Below, piece after piece: positions 62,875 to 64,000 of a stretch of DNA of 64,000 nt. Location of the stretch: the NCBI GenBank assembly GCA_020443425.1, contig JAGRIE010000010.1:1-64000 (forward strand). Reading direction: 5' to 3'. This DNA is from Halioglobus sp. (GTDB taxonomy: Bacteria > Pseudomonadota > Gammaproteobacteria > Pseudomonadales > Halieaceae). Made by a program: the position numbers and the translations under genes. A model generated the notes under the pieces. It saw nothing but the letters and a program-made list of their open reading frames with translations. It did no database searches and had not been told where the DNA came from. Each line of letters begins with the position of its first letter. Position 1 is the stretch's first letter.

Positions 62875-63663
62875 CTACTCCGCTCCCTTGCGCTGTATAA
62901 CAGCAACAACCGTTTGCCAGAGAATTTTGAGATCGCCTTTGAACGTCCGCGTTTCGACATAGTCTGTGTCGATGTCCGCGGTTTCCTGAAACGCGAGATC
63001 GCCGCGACCGCCCACCTGGGCCGGACCGGTCAGCCCGGCCTGCACCTGGAACTTCTTCAGCTGGCGCTTGGTGTAGTAGGGGCTCATTTCAGGTATTTCC
63101 GGACGCGGGCCACACAGTGTCATATCACCAGTGAGTACATTCCAGAAGTTGGGCAGCTCATCGAGGCTGGACTTTCGCAGCCAGCGACCGACACGGGTCA
63201 CCCTTGGATCATTGGAGACTTTAAACCGGATGGTTTTGATCTCCTCGTCGGTGTAGTCGTAAGCGTACAACTCCGGAAACCGCTCCCTGGCATCGACGTA
63301 CATGGTGCGAAACTTCAGGAAGGTAAAGGGGCGTCCGGCATAGTACACCTTGCGCCGGTCATCGCCCTCTATCGCAACTGCGAGTGTGTTACTGCGACGT
63401 CGATCCTTGGTCATCCGGATCTGGCGAAACAGCGCGGGACCGGGGGAGTCAAGCCTGATAATGATGGCAATGATTACCATGATTGGGAGGCCGACCGTCA
63501 GCGCCAGCACTGACACAACAATATCCAGCGAGCGCCGGACAAAAGTCTGCAACGCCGGGTCGGTGCGGATTATTCCCGGTGTCGGTGCATCCGCCTGCGC
63601 AAAGTATGGGGGCTGCTCGTCATTTTCCAGACTTAAGCCCTCCGTGGGTCCATTAGAGCTCAC
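62875..63663 (-). CDS. Initiating phosphoglycosyl transferase (bacterial sugar transferase)
   Basis: 262 residues from GTG 63663. A single membrane segment VRRSLDIVVSVLALTVGLP is followed by DSPGPALFRQIRM, FTFLKFRTM and the catalytic pair in SSLDELPNFWNVLTGDM, the marks of PglC/WbaP-type monotopic transferases. It moves a sugar-1-phosphate to undecaprenyl phosphate and so starts the repeat unit. The N-terminal 35 residues are unusual acidic/proline sequence. It is the first gene of the minus-strand operon and faces the upstream region with the 63730 inverted repeat. Confidence 0.93.
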   Translation of the reverse strand: MSSNGPTEGLSLENDEQPPYFAQADAPTPGIIRTDPALQTFVRRSLDIVVSVLALTVGLPIMVIIAIIIRLDSPGPALFRQIRMTKDRRRSNTLAVAIEGDDRRKVYYAGRPFTFLKFRTMYVDARERFPELYAYDYTDEEIKTIRFKVSNDPRVTRVGRWLRKSSLDELPNFWNVLTGDMTLCGPRPEIPEMSPYYTKRQLKKFQVQAGLTGPAQVGGRGDLAFQETADIDTDYVETRTFKGDLKILWQTVVAVIQRKGAE

Positions 63664-64000
63664 AGCCTGTCACCTCTCTTCCATGTACCGCCAATTGCCA
63701 CTAAAAATAAAGCCATCTTTCCTAAAACCTTGTTTGCTAGCCAAACCTGCAGCTCGCATCGCTAGCAAACAATTAGTGTGCGACCTGCTTCCTGAGGCTC
63801 CTGCTCTCTGCATCGTGCAGCAAACAGGAGGGTATTTCGCGGCGGGCGAGTCCAAGCCTTGCTCCATCCATTGGGAGTCATCCACCGTAAAACGGTATCG
63901 GCTTTGATTTCATAATGACAAGAATTTTCAGAATCGCAAGGTGCAGATGGCTCATCTCGCAATAATTTTTGCCGCGCCTCTAAAATCTGTGGATGCTTTC
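63664..64000. other. Upstream region of the polysaccharide operon
   Basis: 337 bases at the right edge with no convincing gene; short frames there look like shadows. It should contain the promoter of the operon starting at 63663 and possibly that of a gene beyond the edge. It contains the inverted repeat described separately. Confidence 0.5.
63730..63772. promoter_or_regulatory. Perfect 12-base inverted repeat upstream of sugar transferase operon
   Basis: TTGTTTGCTAGC (63730-63741) and GCTAGCAAACAA (63761-63772) are exact reverse complements around a 19-base spacer. It lies 67 bases upstream of the GTG start. A GCAAACA-like piece recurs at about 63818. It is a candidate operator for a dimeric regulator or a leader hairpin controlling exopolysaccharide expression. 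Confidence 0.5.

Noticed and set aside
63670-63907. Short open frames in the upstream region at the right edge
   Set aside because: No ribosome site or motif; likely chance frames in a regulatory region.

Overview
The window reads as a chromosomal segment of a GC-rich marine gammaproteobacterium, most like the Halieaceae/Cellvibrionales group. The taxonomy is inference from gene content: Hsp33, ATP-type PckA, DinG, PilU, gshA and Rsd of gammaproteobacterial type, PHA-granule phasins with a PhaD-like regulator, several luciferase-like flavin oxidoreductases, a Rieske oxygenase and a thiolase-like protein. No rRNA, tRNA, CRISPR array, integrase or transposase gene was seen.

Layout. 0-3 kb: a TetR gene cut by the left edge, divergent from a Rieske oxygenase, then a luciferase-like monooxygenase. 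3-10.6 kb: an accessory-looking block of lipoproteins, a PLC-like phosphodiesterase, two secreted beta-helix proteins and a compound repeat of alternating orientation. 10.6-30 kb: mostly housekeeping (dinG, acyltransferase, rpsT, hslO, pckA, phasins, a SLC13-type transporter, moaA) mixed with a diiron protein, an AraC regulator and a thiolase-like/LLM pair. 30-35.6 kb: a co-oriented run of MoxR ATPase, VWA protein, zinc-ribbon membrane protein, a large DUF1631-like protein and a PilZ protein. 35.7-43.4 kb: LLM protein, pilU, a phosphotransferase, gshA-acpH, dsbB, rsd and an FKBP isomerase.

From 43.5 kb to the right end lies a surface/exopolysaccharide locus. It contains a CDP-sugar cassette (rfbF, rfbG, epimerase), a Wzx-type flippase and an O-antigen-ligase/polymerase-type protein on the plus strand. 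On the minus strand are two GT4 glycosyltransferase genes, an export lipoprotein, a chain-length (PCP) protein without a kinase domain, a radical SAM/SPASM protein, two sugar-nucleotide enzymes, a methyltransferase, a GT2 and an initiating phosphoglycosyl transferase. Two related secreted TIM-barrel-like proteins (46.6 and 56.5 kb) belong to it.

The most unusual object is at 50615-52786: one uninterrupted reading frame encoding a GT4 glycosyltransferase, then a PilZ domain with intact c-di-GMP-binding motifs, then a BY-kinase-like ATPase whose Walker A lysine is replaced by asparagine and which has no C-terminal tyrosine cluster. It suggests direct c-di-GMP control of polymer assembly through a pseudokinase-like module. 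A recent single-base gene fusion or a sequence error at the junction is an alternative and is discussed.
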